Below, in pieces: positions 36,965-45,014 of a stretch of DNA of 64,000 nt (position 1 is its first letter; each line of letters starts with the position of its first letter). The translations under genes and the position numbers were made by a program. The notes beneath the pieces were generated by a model. That model saw only the letters and a list, made by a program, of their open reading frames with translations. It made no database searches and was not told where the DNA came from. Source of the stretch: Chloracidobacterium sp. N (GTDB taxonomy: Bacteria > Acidobacteriota > Blastocatellia > Chloracidobacteriales > Chloracidobacteriaceae); assembly GCF_018304765.1 (NCBI RefSeq), contig NZ_CP072642.1:293501-357500 (forward strand), in the 5' to 3' direction.

Positions 36965-38370
36965 CGGGAGACTCCGCCCTGAAGGGCGGAGAGGGATAGC
37001 GCGGCTCCTGTTCCCGCTTCTTCTTTCACCAAAGCTGTCCTGCTCCACGCATACCCATAACCGTCGGCACGTTGCATCAAGGCACAGAACCGGTGATGAA
37101 TCCCTTGCACCAGACCGTTTTTGGTCTGGAGATTGAAACTGCCGCTGGCGCGAATGGCAACCCGACCAACATACGTGCCCACCTTCCTGCCAGTCGTCAC
37201 CACCGCCCGCACCATGTCGCCCGTCTGAAATCCGAAGTGGCGTTTGCTGCGGGTCAGGTATCCGCGTGGGAAGCCATGCCGGTTGAGCCGTGTGCGCTGG
37301 TAGCTGCCGCGTCCGGCGCACTGGATGCCAAGGGTCGGCACGCTCCAGCCACGCACGGCGGCGACATCCCCCACGCAAACGGCATCGAGAGCGTGCGTTT
37401 TCGGAATACCGAACCGCAAGCGATTGAATTTCGTCCGGCCGCCAGTACCCACCTCAACCGGAAGACCCGTTTCCTTCAGCGCCGCGTAAAGCGCCCAGCG
37501 GGTGCTGTTGACCGCTGACGCATCACGCAGCGGGGATAGGGCCTGCGCTTCAATGCGCGCCAATCGCTGCGGGTCACGGGCCAGGAACTCCGCCACATCG
37601 CGGTTGCCCTTCTTCTGGTTGCAGGTTCGGCAAGCGATCACAAGATTGCTCACCCGATGACTGCCGCCTTTTGAGCGCGGATGGATATGGTCAATCTCCA
37701 ACGGCACATCCTGCGTGTCACAGTAGGCGCACTTACGCTTCCACTTCTCCAGCAGGTATTCGCGTACCTCGTATGTACGGGCGGCTTCGGAAGCCGCCCC
37801 TACCGATACCGTCCGCACCCGAATTTCGGGATGTTGCATCGCCTGCATATCAAAGCGCGCCAGTTCCTGCGAGATTGCGGTCACAGGTGTCCAGCGGCAA
37901 AGCCGATTGACCCAGGAAAGCGTTGTTTCCACCCGATGGCGCAGCGATGGGGCAAGCCATCCTTCAGGCTTCCGACGATTGGCGAACCGACAGGCGCGAT
38001 GGCGCAGGTTGGCGCTTCGGCGTCTTCGCCGAAACGCCCGGCGGGCCGTCATCGCATCCCGGATCGCGTGGCCCCGGTGGGACAACTCCGCAAGAAACAC
38101 CACATGCGCGGCTTGGCGCACTTCGCCCGTTTCGGCGTCAACCTCTTCGCTTTCCCGAACCAGCGCCAGGCCCGTGGTCCTGCTTCCCGGGTCGATCTTG
38201 ATCCGCACAGGTTGCACGACGGACGCTTCCACCGTCCGATCAACCAGACGGATCGTGAATGGCACGAGCCGATGTACCCGCGCGCGTCCGCGCTCAAGCA
38301 ACAGCCGGGCCCGTTTTTCGGAACACGGCATCAGCGGCCGCTTCCGCTTGTCCAGGACAAACACTGCCAA
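36955..38370 (-). CDS. iscB: IscB RNA-guided nuclease (RuvC + HNH)
   Basis: 471 residues from a TTG start at 38370, set by the family N-terminus AVFVLDKRKRPLMP and by AGGAGG at 38384-38379, eight bases upstream. Domains in order: PLMP domain; RuvC-I with Asp60 (KIDPGSRTTGLAL); arginine-rich bridge helix (about 108-133, RRAFRRRRRSANLRHR); RuvC-II Glu169 (ISQELARF); HNH domain with C214/C217/C247/C250 zinc ligands and D227-H228...N242 (EIDHIHPRSKGG); RuvC-III with His326 and Asp329 (HALDAV). All catalytic residues are present, so it should cut both DNA strands guided by an omegaRNA, as known for IscB, the Cas9 ancestor family. The last residues (SALQGGVSRAI) are encoded by the right-end hairpin. 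Confidence 0.93.
   Translation of the reverse strand: MAVFVLDKRKRPLMPCSEKRARLLLERGRARVHRLVPFTIRLVDRTVEASVVQPVRIKIDPGSRTTGLALVRESEEVDAETGEVRQAAHVVFLAELSHRGHAIRDAMTARRAFRRRRRSANLRHRACRFANRRKPEGWLAPSLRHRVETTLSWVNRLCRWTPVTAISQELARFDMQAMQHPEIRVRTVSVGAASEAARTYEVREYLLEKWKRKCAYCDTQDVPLEIDHIHPRSKGGSHRVSNLVIACRTCNQKKGNRDVAEFLARDPQRLARIEAQALSPLRDASAVNSTRWALYAALKETGLPVEVGTGGRTKFNRLRFGIPKTHALDAVCVGDVAAVRGWSVPTLGIQCAGRGSYQRTRLNRHGFPRGYLTRSKRHFGFQTGDMVRAVVTTGRKVGTYVGRVAIRASGSFNLQTKNGLVQGIHHRFCALMQRADGYGYAWSRTALVKEEAGTGAALSLSALQGGVSRAI
36972..36991. repeat. Right-end hairpin of the IscB element
   Basis: CTCCGCCCT-GA-AGGGCGGAG forms a 9-bp stem. The same stem sequence occurs at the left end (38660-38679), as expected for paired element ends. 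It lies inside the iscB 3' coding end. Confidence 0.75.
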
Positions 38371-38703
38371 GTCTGACGCCTCCTGTAACGGTCCCTTACG
38401 GGACTTGTGACGTGAGCCTTGCGGCCCATCTCCCCTCGGAAATGTCTGCAACCGGCTCCTTCCTTGCGGAAGCGATGAGAACCTTCGGCGCTTTACCTTT
38501 CACCAGCATGATCCCCACCTTCCAGTGTCCGGGACTGAGGAAGCATCCCGGAGTGGGTCTTGACGACCTGTTGCCAACGTAGCGGGTTGGATACCGCTTT
38601 TCCTGGTCAACCCGGCTTGCTCCCAAAACTCCGGCCTTTGGGCCGGGGTAGTGAACAAGCTCCGCCCTTCAGGGCGGGGTAGTTGACCGGCGTTTGTGAT
38701 GAC
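38371..38703 (-). ncRNA. omegaRNA (HEARO) scaffold upstream of iscB, with putative 5' guide
   Basis: The 330 bases before iscB on its strand are not convincingly coding. They contain the conserved omegaRNA core (TTCCTCAGTCCCGGACACTGG, close to the TTTCCCCAGTCCCCGGAACT core of known IscB omegaRNAs) around 38519-38539, stem-loops at the left end, and run into the iscB ribosome-binding site as in the HEARO family. In IscB systems the 5' part of the RNA is the guide, from DNA just outside the element; that would be about 38688-38703. Exact ends are estimates. Confidence 0.75.
38629..38679. repeat. Two tandem left-end hairpins of the IscB element
   Basis: CTCCGGCC-TTT-GGGCCGGGG (38629-38648) and CTCCGCCCT-TC-AGGGCGGGG (38660-38679) are two related stem-loops 31 bases apart, each followed by TAGT(T)GAAC/TAGTTGAC. 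The outer one matches the right-end hairpin. Confidence 0.75.
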
Positions 38704-38938
38704 ACCGACCGGCGTCGGCACTTTGAACCACTCAGACAGCTTCACAAAGGGCGAAGCATCCTTCGGCGGGGCGTGCCGTGTTCGCTGACCCGCCGCTGGC
38801 AAGGAAGTTCAGACAGAAAAAAGAAAGGTGGTTTTCTTGCGGCTGTTCCCTGTGGCTTACGGGCGCGGCAGCGCCGGAAGGGAAGCATGAACGACACCCC
38901 CAGGTCTGTTCCAAAGACCCGCCCCCTGTGGACGGCCA
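38704..38938. other. Non-coding flank between the IscB element and the LysW-like gene
   Basis: About 235 bases with no supported gene. Short ORFs on both strands have no protein-like composition. A small AAGAAA/TTTCTT hairpin lies near 38822-38840. The minus-strand ORF from 38802 runs into the omegaRNA region and is considered spurious. Confidence 0.35.
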
Positions 38939-39166
38939 TCAGTAGTACCGGTCGCGGTCGTCGTCATCGTCGTCGTCATAATCGTCATCGTAGTCCTCGT
39001 CCTCGTCGTCGTAGTCCGATTCGAGGTCGAGTTCAATCGGGTCGAGTCCGACCAGGCGGAGTATGGCACCACATTCATCACACTCGATGATGTCGCCTTT
39101 ATCCGCATCCTCATCTACGTGAATCGCTGCTTTGCACTCGGGACAAGTTCCCTGTGGCATGACCAT
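38939..39166 (-). CDS. LysW-like zinc-ribbon protein with acidic tail
   Basis: 75 residues. CPECKAAIHVDEDADKGDIIECDECGAILRLVGLDPIEL closely matches the LysW/ArgW amino-group carrier fold, with four zinc cysteines (CPEC, CDEC). LysW proteins end in EDWGE, whose terminal Glu carries the substrate in lysine or arginine synthesis. Here the tail is instead a run of Asp/Tyr ending in RDRYY, so the carrier residue is missing. The tail is encoded by GTC/ATC-type trinucleotide-rich DNA (38939-39020). Start ATG at 39166 or 39160; an AAGGAG lies just upstream. No LysX/LysZ genes are adjacent. Divergent from accA. Confidence 0.7.
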   Translation of the reverse strand: MVMPQGTCPECKAAIHVDEDADKGDIIECDECGAILRLVGLDPIELDLESDYDDEDEDYDDDYDDDDDDDRDRYY

Positions 39167-39376
39167 CCATCTCCTTGGCTGTGCATGGCGGGTTGCGTGG
39201 CACGAACGTAATCCAGTCAGTAACCGGCTGCAAGTCAGTCCCTGCCCCGAAACGGAAAGCGCGCAACCCGCACGCGCCGGGCCAGGTGAAACGTGGATGT
39301 CTCTTGTCGGTCTGCGCGCTGATGGTTAGAGTCAACGCCTTCGTTCCCAAACCCATCGTTTTTTGGTTGTCCACGG

Positions 39377-40357
39377 ATGTCATCAACGGAAAAAGCGGCA
39401 CAGATCAAGCTTCTGGAATCCCAGTTGGCGCAGCTTTCCGCCGCGCCCCACACTCCGGCACAGGATGCTGAAATTCTGAGACTCCAGGCGCGTGTCCGTG
39501 AACTACAGGCGGAAATTCTAGGCGAGGCGAATGAAAGGCATGAGATGACGCCCATGGACCGGGTTCGGCTGGCCCGGCACCCCGACCGTCCGTATTCCCT
39601 GGATTTCATCCACCTGCTGTTTACCGACTTTCACGAACTGCATGGCGACCGACGCTTTGCCGATGATCCGGCCATTGTCTGCGGCTTTGCCCGGTTTGAA
39701 GGGGAGCCGGTGTTCATCGTCGGGCAGCAGAAAGCCAACTACAAGCAGCGCAAGATGGAAGACCGCAAATACCGCAACTTCGGCATGCCCAAGCCGGAAG
39801 GCTACCGCAAAGCCATCCGGTTGATGCAGATAGCCGCCAAGTTCCGGCGTCCGATCCTGTCGTTCATTGACACACCGGGGGCCTATCCCGGCATCGAAGC
39901 CGAAGAGCGGGGGCAGGGAGAGGCGATTGCCCGGAACATCATCGAAATGATGCGGCTGCCGACGCCCACGATAGGCATCATCATCGGCGAGGGGGGGTCG
40001 GGCGGCGCGTTGGCCGTCGGCGCCTGTGACCGCATTGACATGCTGGAAAACACGATTTATTCCGTCATTTCGCCCGAAGGCTGCGCTTCCATTCTCTGGA
40101 GGGATGCCAACAAGGCGGACCTGGCCGCCGCCGCCATGAAAATCACGCCGGAACCGCTCAAGGCAGCCGGGATCGTGGATGAGATTGTTCCTGAGCCGGG
40201 GGAAGGCGCCCATACCGACCATGCCGCCGCGGCCGAAAATCTGCGGCCGGTGCTGATCAGGCAACTCAAAGAACTGCGCGCGCTGTCGCCGGAAAAACTC
40301 ATCGAGCAGCGGTATGCGCGCTACTGTCGGCTGGGGGCCTTCGTCGTCGAGAACTGA
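39377..40357 (+). CDS. accA: Acetyl-CoA carboxylase carboxyltransferase subunit alpha
   Basis: 326 residues. After a coiled-coil N-terminal helix, RLARHPDRPYSLDFIHLLFTDFHELHGDR and SFIDTPGAYPGIEAEERGQGEAIARN plus GEGGSGGALAVG are the AccA signatures. With AccD it transfers the carboxyl group from carboxybiotin to acetyl-CoA in fatty acid synthesis. accD is not in the window. ATG at 39377. Confidence 0.96.
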   Translation: MSSTEKAAQIKLLESQLAQLSAAPHTPAQDAEILRLQARVRELQAEILGEANERHEMTPMDRVRLARHPDRPYSLDFIHLLFTDFHELHGDRRFADDPAIVCGFARFEGEPVFIVGQQKANYKQRKMEDRKYRNFGMPKPEGYRKAIRLMQIAAKFRRPILSFIDTPGAYPGIEAEERGQGEAIARNIIEMMRLPTPTIGIIIGEGGSGGALAVGACDRIDMLENTIYSVISPEGCASILWRDANKADLAAAAMKITPEPLKAAGIVDEIVPEPGEGAHTDHAAAAENLRPVLIRQLKELRALSPEKLIEQRYARYCRLGAFVVEN

Positions 40358-40361
40358 AGCC

Positions 40362-40385
40362 GGGTTCAGTAGTGGGTTCAGTAGT
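40362..40385. repeat. Perfect 12-bp tandem duplication at the aroC stop codon
   Basis: GGGTTCAGTAGT at 40362-40373 repeats at 40374-40385; the aroC stop codon (40378-40380 on the minus strand) lies inside, so a second in-frame-like TGA context follows it. Confidence 0.85.
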
Positions 40386-41565
40386 CTGCCACCTGCGCCT
40401 GGTAGCCGGCCACGTTGCGCTGCATTTCCACCAGCGAGTCGCCGCCGAATTTCTCGCACCAGACCTGCGCCAGCACCAGGGCCGTCATGGCTTCGGCAAT
40501 GACACCGGCGGCCGGCACGGCCGTTGTGTCTGATCGCTCGAAAGCAGCGGCCTGGGTTTCCTTCGTCAGGACATCCACACTTTGCAGCGCACGGCGGAGC
40601 GTCGAAATGGGTTTGAGGTGTCCCCGGAGACGCAGCGGCTGGCCGTTGGTCATGCCCCCTTCCAGTCCGCCGGCATGGTTGGTGGGGCGGGTGAAACCCG
40701 TTCCGTCGTAGGCAATTTCGTCGTGCAGTTGTGCACCGGAACGTTGCGACACCGCGACGCCAGCGCCAATCTCAACCGCCTTGACGGCCTGAATGGACAT
40801 CAGTGCCTGGGCCAGGCGTCCGTCAAGCCGCAGGTCCCATTGGGTGTGTGTTCCAAGCCCGACCGGTAGCCCCCGGACGACGACTTCAAACGCGCCGCCC
40901 AGCGTGTCACCACGTTCGCGGGCCGCATCCACGGCGGCCACCATCTCGGCTTCAATGGCCGGGTCAATGCACCGGAGCACCGGGCTGTCCTGAACAGCAG
41001 CAATACGTTCCCACGGCGCATCGGCCAGCATGTCGTCGGCCGGAATACCCCCGACGCGGATGACGTGACTGGCAATTTCGACGCCGAACACGGCCAGCAA
41101 CTGCCGGGCGAGCGCCCCGGCCGCCACCCGCGCCGCGGTCTCACGCGCGCTGGCGCGCTCCAGGATGTCGCGCAGGTCATGGGTGGCGTACTTGAGTCCG
41201 CCGGCCAGGTCGGCGTGGCCCGGCCGCGGGCGCGTCACGCGGCGCGACTTCTTCGGATCATCGGCAATGGCATCCCACTCCGGCGTCGGCTGGCTGGCCA
41301 TGACAGCCTGCCAGTTCTCGAAGTCGGCGTTGCGGATGAGCAGCGCCACCGGCGAGCCAAGCGTCCGACCGTGGCGCAGCCCGGAAAGGACCTCAACCCG
41401 GTCACGTTCAATCTTCATGCGGCCGCCGCGTCCATAGCCGAGCTGCCGCCGATGAAGCTGGGCATCAATGGCGGCAACGTCAACCGGTAGCCCGGCCGGC
41501 AAACCTTCGACAATCGTGACCAGCGCCGGCCCGTGGGATTCGCCGGCCGTGATGAAACGCAACAT
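40378..41565 (-). CDS. aroC: Chorismate synthase
   Basis: 395 residues from the ATG at 41565, after AAAGGA. N-terminal [26 protein letters not shown], and [37 protein letters not shown] are the family signatures with the FMN site. It removes phosphate from EPSP to give chorismate in aromatic amino-acid synthesis. Divergent-to-convergent neighbours are accA (convergent) and YihY (upstream, same strand). Confidence 0.96.
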   Translation of the reverse strand: MLRFITAGESHGPALVTIVEGLPAGLPVDVAAIDAQLHRRQLGYGRGGRMKIERDRVEVLSGLRHGRTLGSPVALLIRNADFENWQAVMASQPTPEWDAIADDPKKSRRVTRPRPGHADLAGGLKYATHDLRDILERASARETAARVAAGALARQLLAVFGVEIASHVIRVGGIPADDMLADAPWERIAAVQDSPVLRCIDPAIEAEMVAAVDAARERGDTLGGAFEVVVRGLPVGLGTHTQWDLRLDGRLAQALMSIQAVKAVEIGAGVAVSQRSGAQLHDEIAYDGTGFTRPTNHAGGLEGGMTNGQPLRLRGHLKPISTLRRALQSVDVLTKETQAAAFERSDTTAVPAAGVIAEAMTALVLAQVWCEKFGGDSLVEMQRNVAGYQAQVADY

Positions 41566-41613
41566 AACACCCGATCCTTTCACCCTTTATTCAACCGTTC
41601 CGATTTCGTCCGG

Positions 41614-42555
41614 CTAGCGCGCTGCCGGCGGGGAAGGCGGCGCGCCCGGCCGGGAAGCCACGTCGAGCGCAGCCAGGTTGGCCCCCAGCAGAAGCAGCAG
41701 GGAAGACACAAACGCCCACATCACAAGCGAGACCGTCACGTAAAACGGGCCGTAGGTTTTGCGGAAGTCAATGAGCGGCAGGCAGGCGACGAAAACATAA
41801 TGCGCCGCCTCCCACAGCAGTCCCACCCAGACGGCCATCGGCAACACCCGCCGCGCCGCCGGACGTTCACTCGGCAGGATCATGTACAGCCCGAAAAGCA
41901 TGCCGATGGTGATGGGCAGGGACAGCACCTTGGCCCCGACAAGCGTCATGAAGGATGCTAGGCGCGGCACTCCGGCGTTGCCGAGCAGTTGTGTGGCCAA
42001 CCATTGCATACCGGCCGTGAGGGCGACGATCAGCAGGAAACAGACGCCACACACCGGTACGAGTCCCATGGCGAGCAACTGGCTTTTCCAGCCGCTCCGG
42101 GGCTGTTTGACGCGCCAGGCCCGGTTCAGCGCCAGTTCCAGCGGAGTGAAAATACCGGCGCTCGTAAAAATCAGCGCCACAATCGAGAACACCGCCACAC
42201 CCCGGTTGGTGTGCTCTTCCAGCACAACCCGCAGGTTGCGCACAATGAAATCCTCGGCAACCGGCAGGTAAGTCGTCTTGAGCAGAAACAGCGTGGTTTC
42301 GACCCCCGTGTTCCAGTGCAGGACTTCGCGGCACGTCAACAGTACGAGCAGCAGAAAGGGATAGAGCGCCAGCAGGGCGTTGAAGGCAATGGCCGAGGCC
42401 AGCACATAGACTTCGTTGCTGGCCAGGTCGGCAATTGCCGGAAAAATGCGGCGGGCCGTGAGTCCAATGCGGTAGAAAAAGCCCAGTTGCCCCGGAGTTG
42501 CCAGCGGCGGAGCCACGTTGGGGGCCTGGTTGGCAGGGAGTGTGGTAGCAGGCAT
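41614..42555 (-). CDS. YihY/BrkB-family membrane protein
   Basis: 313 residues with about six membrane helices. NEVYVLASAIAFNALLALYPFLLLVLL, TSAGIFTPLELALNRAWRV and WEAAHYVFVACL match the YihY/virulence factor BrkB family, envelope proteins of unknown activity. The start is taken as the ATG at 42555 (GGA nine bases upstream); an in-frame ATG at 42585 is possible. Divergent from the thioredoxin-like lipoprotein gene. Confidence 0.85.
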   Translation of the reverse strand: MPATTLPANQAPNVAPPLATPGQLGFFYRIGLTARRIFPAIADLASNEVYVLASAIAFNALLALYPFLLLVLLTCREVLHWNTGVETTLFLLKTTYLPVAEDFIVRNLRVVLEEHTNRGVAVFSIVALIFTSAGIFTPLELALNRAWRVKQPRSGWKSQLLAMGLVPVCGVCFLLIVALTAGMQWLATQLLGNAGVPRLASFMTLVGAKVLSLPITIGMLFGLYMILPSERPAARRVLPMAVWVGLLWEAAHYVFVACLPLIDFRKTYGPFYVTVSLVMWAFVSSLLLLLGANLAALDVASRPGAPPSPPAAR

Positions 42556-42679
42556 GTCCGAATTCCAAAAAAGCTTTTCGTGCATAGGTTGCCGAAGGCA
42601 AGGCGGTGATTTCAAGGCACAGTAACCATCCGCCTGCCAAAAGGTATCGTCAGCCGGCCGTCGCCAAACTACAATGCGT

Positions 42680-42704
42680 CCCGGTTGTTTCGGGAACAAC
42701 CGGG
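42680..42704. repeat. Perfect 10-bp stem-loop in a divergent promoter region
   Basis: CCCGGTTGTT (42680-42689) pairs with AACAACCGGG (42695-42704), loop of five. It lies between the YihY and peroxiredoxin-like gene starts, with about 95 bases to the latter. It could be an operator or an RNA hairpin in a 5' leader. Confidence 0.6.
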
Positions 42705-42799
42705 TGCCTGCTCCGTTGACTCGACAGCGCCACTGCTTTGACAAGCCGCGTCATGCGGCACGACTTCCTGCGATGACTTCTTCACGAGGTATTCAGACA

Positions 42800-43432
42800 A
42801 TGAAAAGTGCATTCAAACGTGCGTCGGTGCTTTGCATGCTGGCCGCCGCGCTATTTGTGGCGGCCTGTACGGCCGCCAATACGGCAACGGCGACGCCGCC
42901 AGCCGGAACGCCGGCGCCACCCTTCACGGCCGTGGACAGCAACGGCAAAAAACACTCACTCAGCGATTTCAAGGGCAAATTCGTCGTGCTCGAATGGGTC
43001 AACTTCGATTGTCCCTTCGTGGTGCGGCACTACAAGAGCGGCAACATGCAGGCGCTCCAGCGCAAGTACACCGCCAAGGGCGTGGTGTGGCTTTCCATCA
43101 ACTCATCTGCGGTGGGCAAGCAGGGCCATTTCAGCCCCGCTGAAATCAACGCCAAAATCAAGGAGCGGAATGCCGCGCCAACAGCCTATCTGATTGACAC
43201 CGATGGCACTATTGGCAAGGCTTACGGGGCCAAAACGACGCCCCACATGTACGTCATTGATCCCGAAGGCAATCTGATTTACCAGGGCGCCATTGACGAT
43301 TCCGTGTCCACGGACCCCAACGAAAAGGCCAAGGTCAACTACGTTGAAGCCGCCCTCGACGCGGCGATGGCCGGCAAGCCGGTGGCGGTCGCCACGACGA
43401 AGCCTTATGGGTGCAGTGTCAAGTATCAGTAA
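42800..43432 (+). CDS. Peroxiredoxin/thioredoxin-like lipoprotein
   Basis: 210 residues. Lipoprotein signal with lipobox FVAAC, then a thioredoxin fold of the AhpC/TSA-like type: FVVLEWVNFDCPFVVRHYKSGNM with a CPF cysteine in place of CxxC, TPHMYVIDPEGNLIYQGAID, and an end PYGCSVKYQ with a second conserved cysteine. This is the Prx-like1 group; function not established, likely thiol redox outside the cytoplasm. ATG at 42800 is preceded by CGAGG. Followed by a terminator-like structured region. Confidence 0.85.
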   Translation: MKSAFKRASVLCMLAAALFVAACTAANTATATPPAGTPAPPFTAVDSNGKKHSLSDFKGKFVVLEWVNFDCPFVVRHYKSGNMQALQRKYTAKGVVWLSINSSAVGKQGHFSPAEINAKIKERNAAPTAYLIDTDGTIGKAYGAKTTPHMYVIDPEGNLIYQGAIDDSVSTDPNEKAKVNYVEAALDAAMAGKPVAVATTKPYGCSVKYQ

Positions 43433-43506
43433 CTTGGCAGACCTGATGTAAGGATGGCCGGACGGAGAGCGGATCGGCGCCGGCCGGTGAGACCCGGGCA
43501 AAGCGA

Positions 43507-43561
43507 ACCTGGCGATGCAGAGGGAGGCCGATACTCCCCGGTGTGTGTCGCCAGGTCTTTT
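43507..43561 (+). terminator. Structured terminator-like element between the peroxiredoxin-like gene and DUF1844
   Basis: ACCTGGCGA (43507-43515) pairs with TCGCCAGGT (43548-43556), enclosing an inner GGGAG/CTCCC hairpin, and is followed by CTTTT. The preceding bases GGGCAAAGCGAACC...GATGCAGAG weakly recall c-di-GMP-I riboswitches, but the match is not sufficient to assign one. Confidence 0.55.
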
Positions 43562-43646
43562 CCGTGCCGGGTTGACATGGAAGAAACCCCAACCAGACAC
43601 CCTGACGCCACGGCCCCAGCGTCAGCACCGGAGAGAGAAATCCCCC

Positions 43647-44108
43647 ATGAGCGAAGAAGTACCCTCATCATTCAAAGTCAGTGACCGTCGGTTGTTCAAT
43701 CCCGATGGAACACTCCGCACGGATGTGGAACAGGACACATCGCGGGTTGAATCCGGGTCCACACGGTCAACCGGTGAACCATCGGTTTCCCCCCAGAGCG
43801 CCAGCACGCCTGCGGATCAGCCGACACCGCCCAGGGAAGACCCCCTGTTCAGTGATTTTGTGCTGGAGTTGGCCACCAACGCCATGATGATGCTCGGTCT
43901 CATCGAGCATCCACAGTACGGGCGATTGCCGCCGGACATCGAGGGGGGACGGCACTACATTGACGTTTTGGCGATGCTGCTGGAGAAGACCAAAGGCAAC
44001 CTGGCGCCTGCCGAACAGCGCCAACTCCAGGAAACCGTCGCTTCCCTGCGGATGCAATTCGTGGCCATCACGAAGCGGATGGCGGCACAGGTACGCAAGG
44101 ACGCCTGA
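43647..44108 (+). CDS. DUF1844 domain protein
   Basis: 153 residues from the ATG at 43647. A disordered Ser/Thr/Pro-rich first half (about 1-70) is followed by the DUF1844 block: LFSDFVLELATNAMMMLGLIEHPQYG and GGRHYIDVLAMLLEKTKGNLAPAEQRQLQE. The family is found in Acidobacteriota and Deltaproteobacteria-like genomes; role unknown. A structured element ending in CTTTT lies about 90 bases upstream. Confidence 0.82.
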   Translation: MSEEVPSSFKVSDRRLFNPDGTLRTDVEQDTSRVESGSTRSTGEPSVSPQSASTPADQPTPPREDPLFSDFVLELATNAMMMLGLIEHPQYGRLPPDIEGGRHYIDVLAMLLEKTKGNLAPAEQRQLQETVASLRMQFVAITKRMAAQVRKDA

Positions 44109-44132
44109 TGCCGAAGCCACCTGACAGACGGA

Positions 44133-44165
44133 GGGAACCGTCCCTGCGCTGCAAAGACGGTTCCC
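44133..44165. terminator. Stem-loop between convergent DUF1844 and rplT
   Basis: GGGAACCGTC (44133-44142) pairs with GACGGTTCCC (44156-44165), a perfect 10-bp stem with a 13-base loop. Its position between two convergent genes suggests a bidirectional terminator; no clear T-tract is present. Confidence 0.55.
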
Positions 44166-44204
44166 GACAATTAGGACAGCAAGACTGAGATGGGCGCTGG
44201 CGTT

Positions 44205-44561
44205 TCAGGCCAGCACCTGCCGGACCCGCGACACGAGGCTGGCAAAGCCGGTTTCGTCCGTGACGGCCAGATTAGCCAGGATTTTGCGGTCAAGTGTAAT
44301 GCCAGCCTTCTTGAGACCGTGCATAAACTGGCTGTAGCTCAAACCACTGCGCCGTGCCGCCGCGTTGATGCGCACAATCCACAGTGACCGGTAGTCGCGT
44401 TTCTTGATGCGGCGGCCGATATAGGCAAACTTCAGCGCCCGCTCAACGGATTCCTTGGCGGAGCGATACAGCTTGCTCTTGGTCATCTTGTAGCCTTTGG
44501 CCAGTTTGAGAATCTTCTTCCGTCGCTGTAATCGTTTGTTCCCACGTTTTACACGAGGCAT
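44205..44561 (-). CDS. rplT: 50S ribosomal protein L20
   Basis: 118 residues. [36 protein letters not shown] and [25 protein letters not shown] are L20 signatures. Last gene of the thrS-infC-rpmI-rplT cluster on this strand. L20 binds 23S rRNA and nucleates the large subunit; its autoregulatory site could not be identified with confidence. Confidence 0.97.
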   Translation of the reverse strand: MPRVKRGNKRLQRRKKILKLAKGYKMTKSKLYRSAKESVERALKFAYIGRRIKKRDYRSLWIVRINAAARRSGLSYSQFMHGLKKAGITLDRKILANLAVTDETGFASLVSRVRQVLA

Positions 44562-44697
44562 GGTATTTTTGACTCCTCAATACGCACAAACTTCAGAAAA
44601 GCCTGTTCCTTGCAGCTATCCTTCCGCCCGGCCGATACTTCCGGCTGGATTGCACGCTGCCGCCCAATGGGCCGCAGCGGCTGTCTCCTGACACCTC

Positions 44698-44901
44698 TTA
44701 CCGATTGCCGTAGGGCAGCATCCGGCGCACGGTTGGCTCATCGGCTGGTGAAACGTAGGTGTCCAAGTCAAGATGACGCCGCCGTTTCGGAGATTTCTTG
44801 GTCAGAATGTGGCGGCAGTGTGAGTGTCCGCGCTTGAACCGTCCGTTGGCCGTTGAGCGGAAACGTTTGACCGCGCCCTTGTGTGTTTTCAGCTTGGGCA
44901 T
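44698..44901 (-). CDS. rpmI: 50S ribosomal protein L35
   Basis: 67 residues from the ATG at 44901. [43 protein letters not shown] is the L35 family sequence. It lies between infC and rplT, the usual order. Confidence 0.96.
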   Translation of the reverse strand: MPKLKTHKGAVKRFRSTANGRFKRGHSHCRHILTKKSPKRRRHLDLDTYVSPADEPTVRRMLPYGNR

Positions 44902-45014
44902 GTGCTTTCTCCTTCTGTCTCTTCCTGTTGGCGAAGTGCGCCCGCAGGCGCTGCCGGGGTCGCGCACCGGAAGGCGCTTCCAACCGGCACCTCACCCCGG
45001 CACGCGAGGTGTGG

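Larger units (their letters stand above)
36940..38687 (-). mobile_element. IscB-type transposon-like element (IS200/IS605-related, no tnpA)
   Basis: The unit runs from duplicated hairpins at the left end (38629-38679) through the omegaRNA region and iscB to a right-end hairpin (36972-36991) and a small palindrome CGCAATTT/AAATTGCG (36940-36964). No transposase gene is present, so it would depend on a TnpA in trans. Exact borders are estimated from the hairpins, since IS200/IS605 elements leave no target duplication. Confidence 0.7.

Noticed and set aside
38371-38451. ATG at 38451 as the iscB start
   Set aside because: The extra 27 residues are unlike IscB N-termini, and the TTG at 38370 has an ideal AGGAGG and family-matching sequence.
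36940-38703. CRISPR array near the RuvC/HNH nuclease
   Set aside because: No regularly spaced direct repeats and no Cas1/Cas2 genes; the nuclease is IscB, not Cas9.
38500-38802. 100-residue minus-strand ORF upstream of iscB
   Set aside because: It runs through the omegaRNA core and left-end hairpins, and the product has no protein-like pattern; the RNA explains the sequence better.
43441-43561. c-di-GMP-I riboswitch
   Set aside because: The GNRA-capped stem typical of that class cannot be formed convincingly; listed only as a structured leader.
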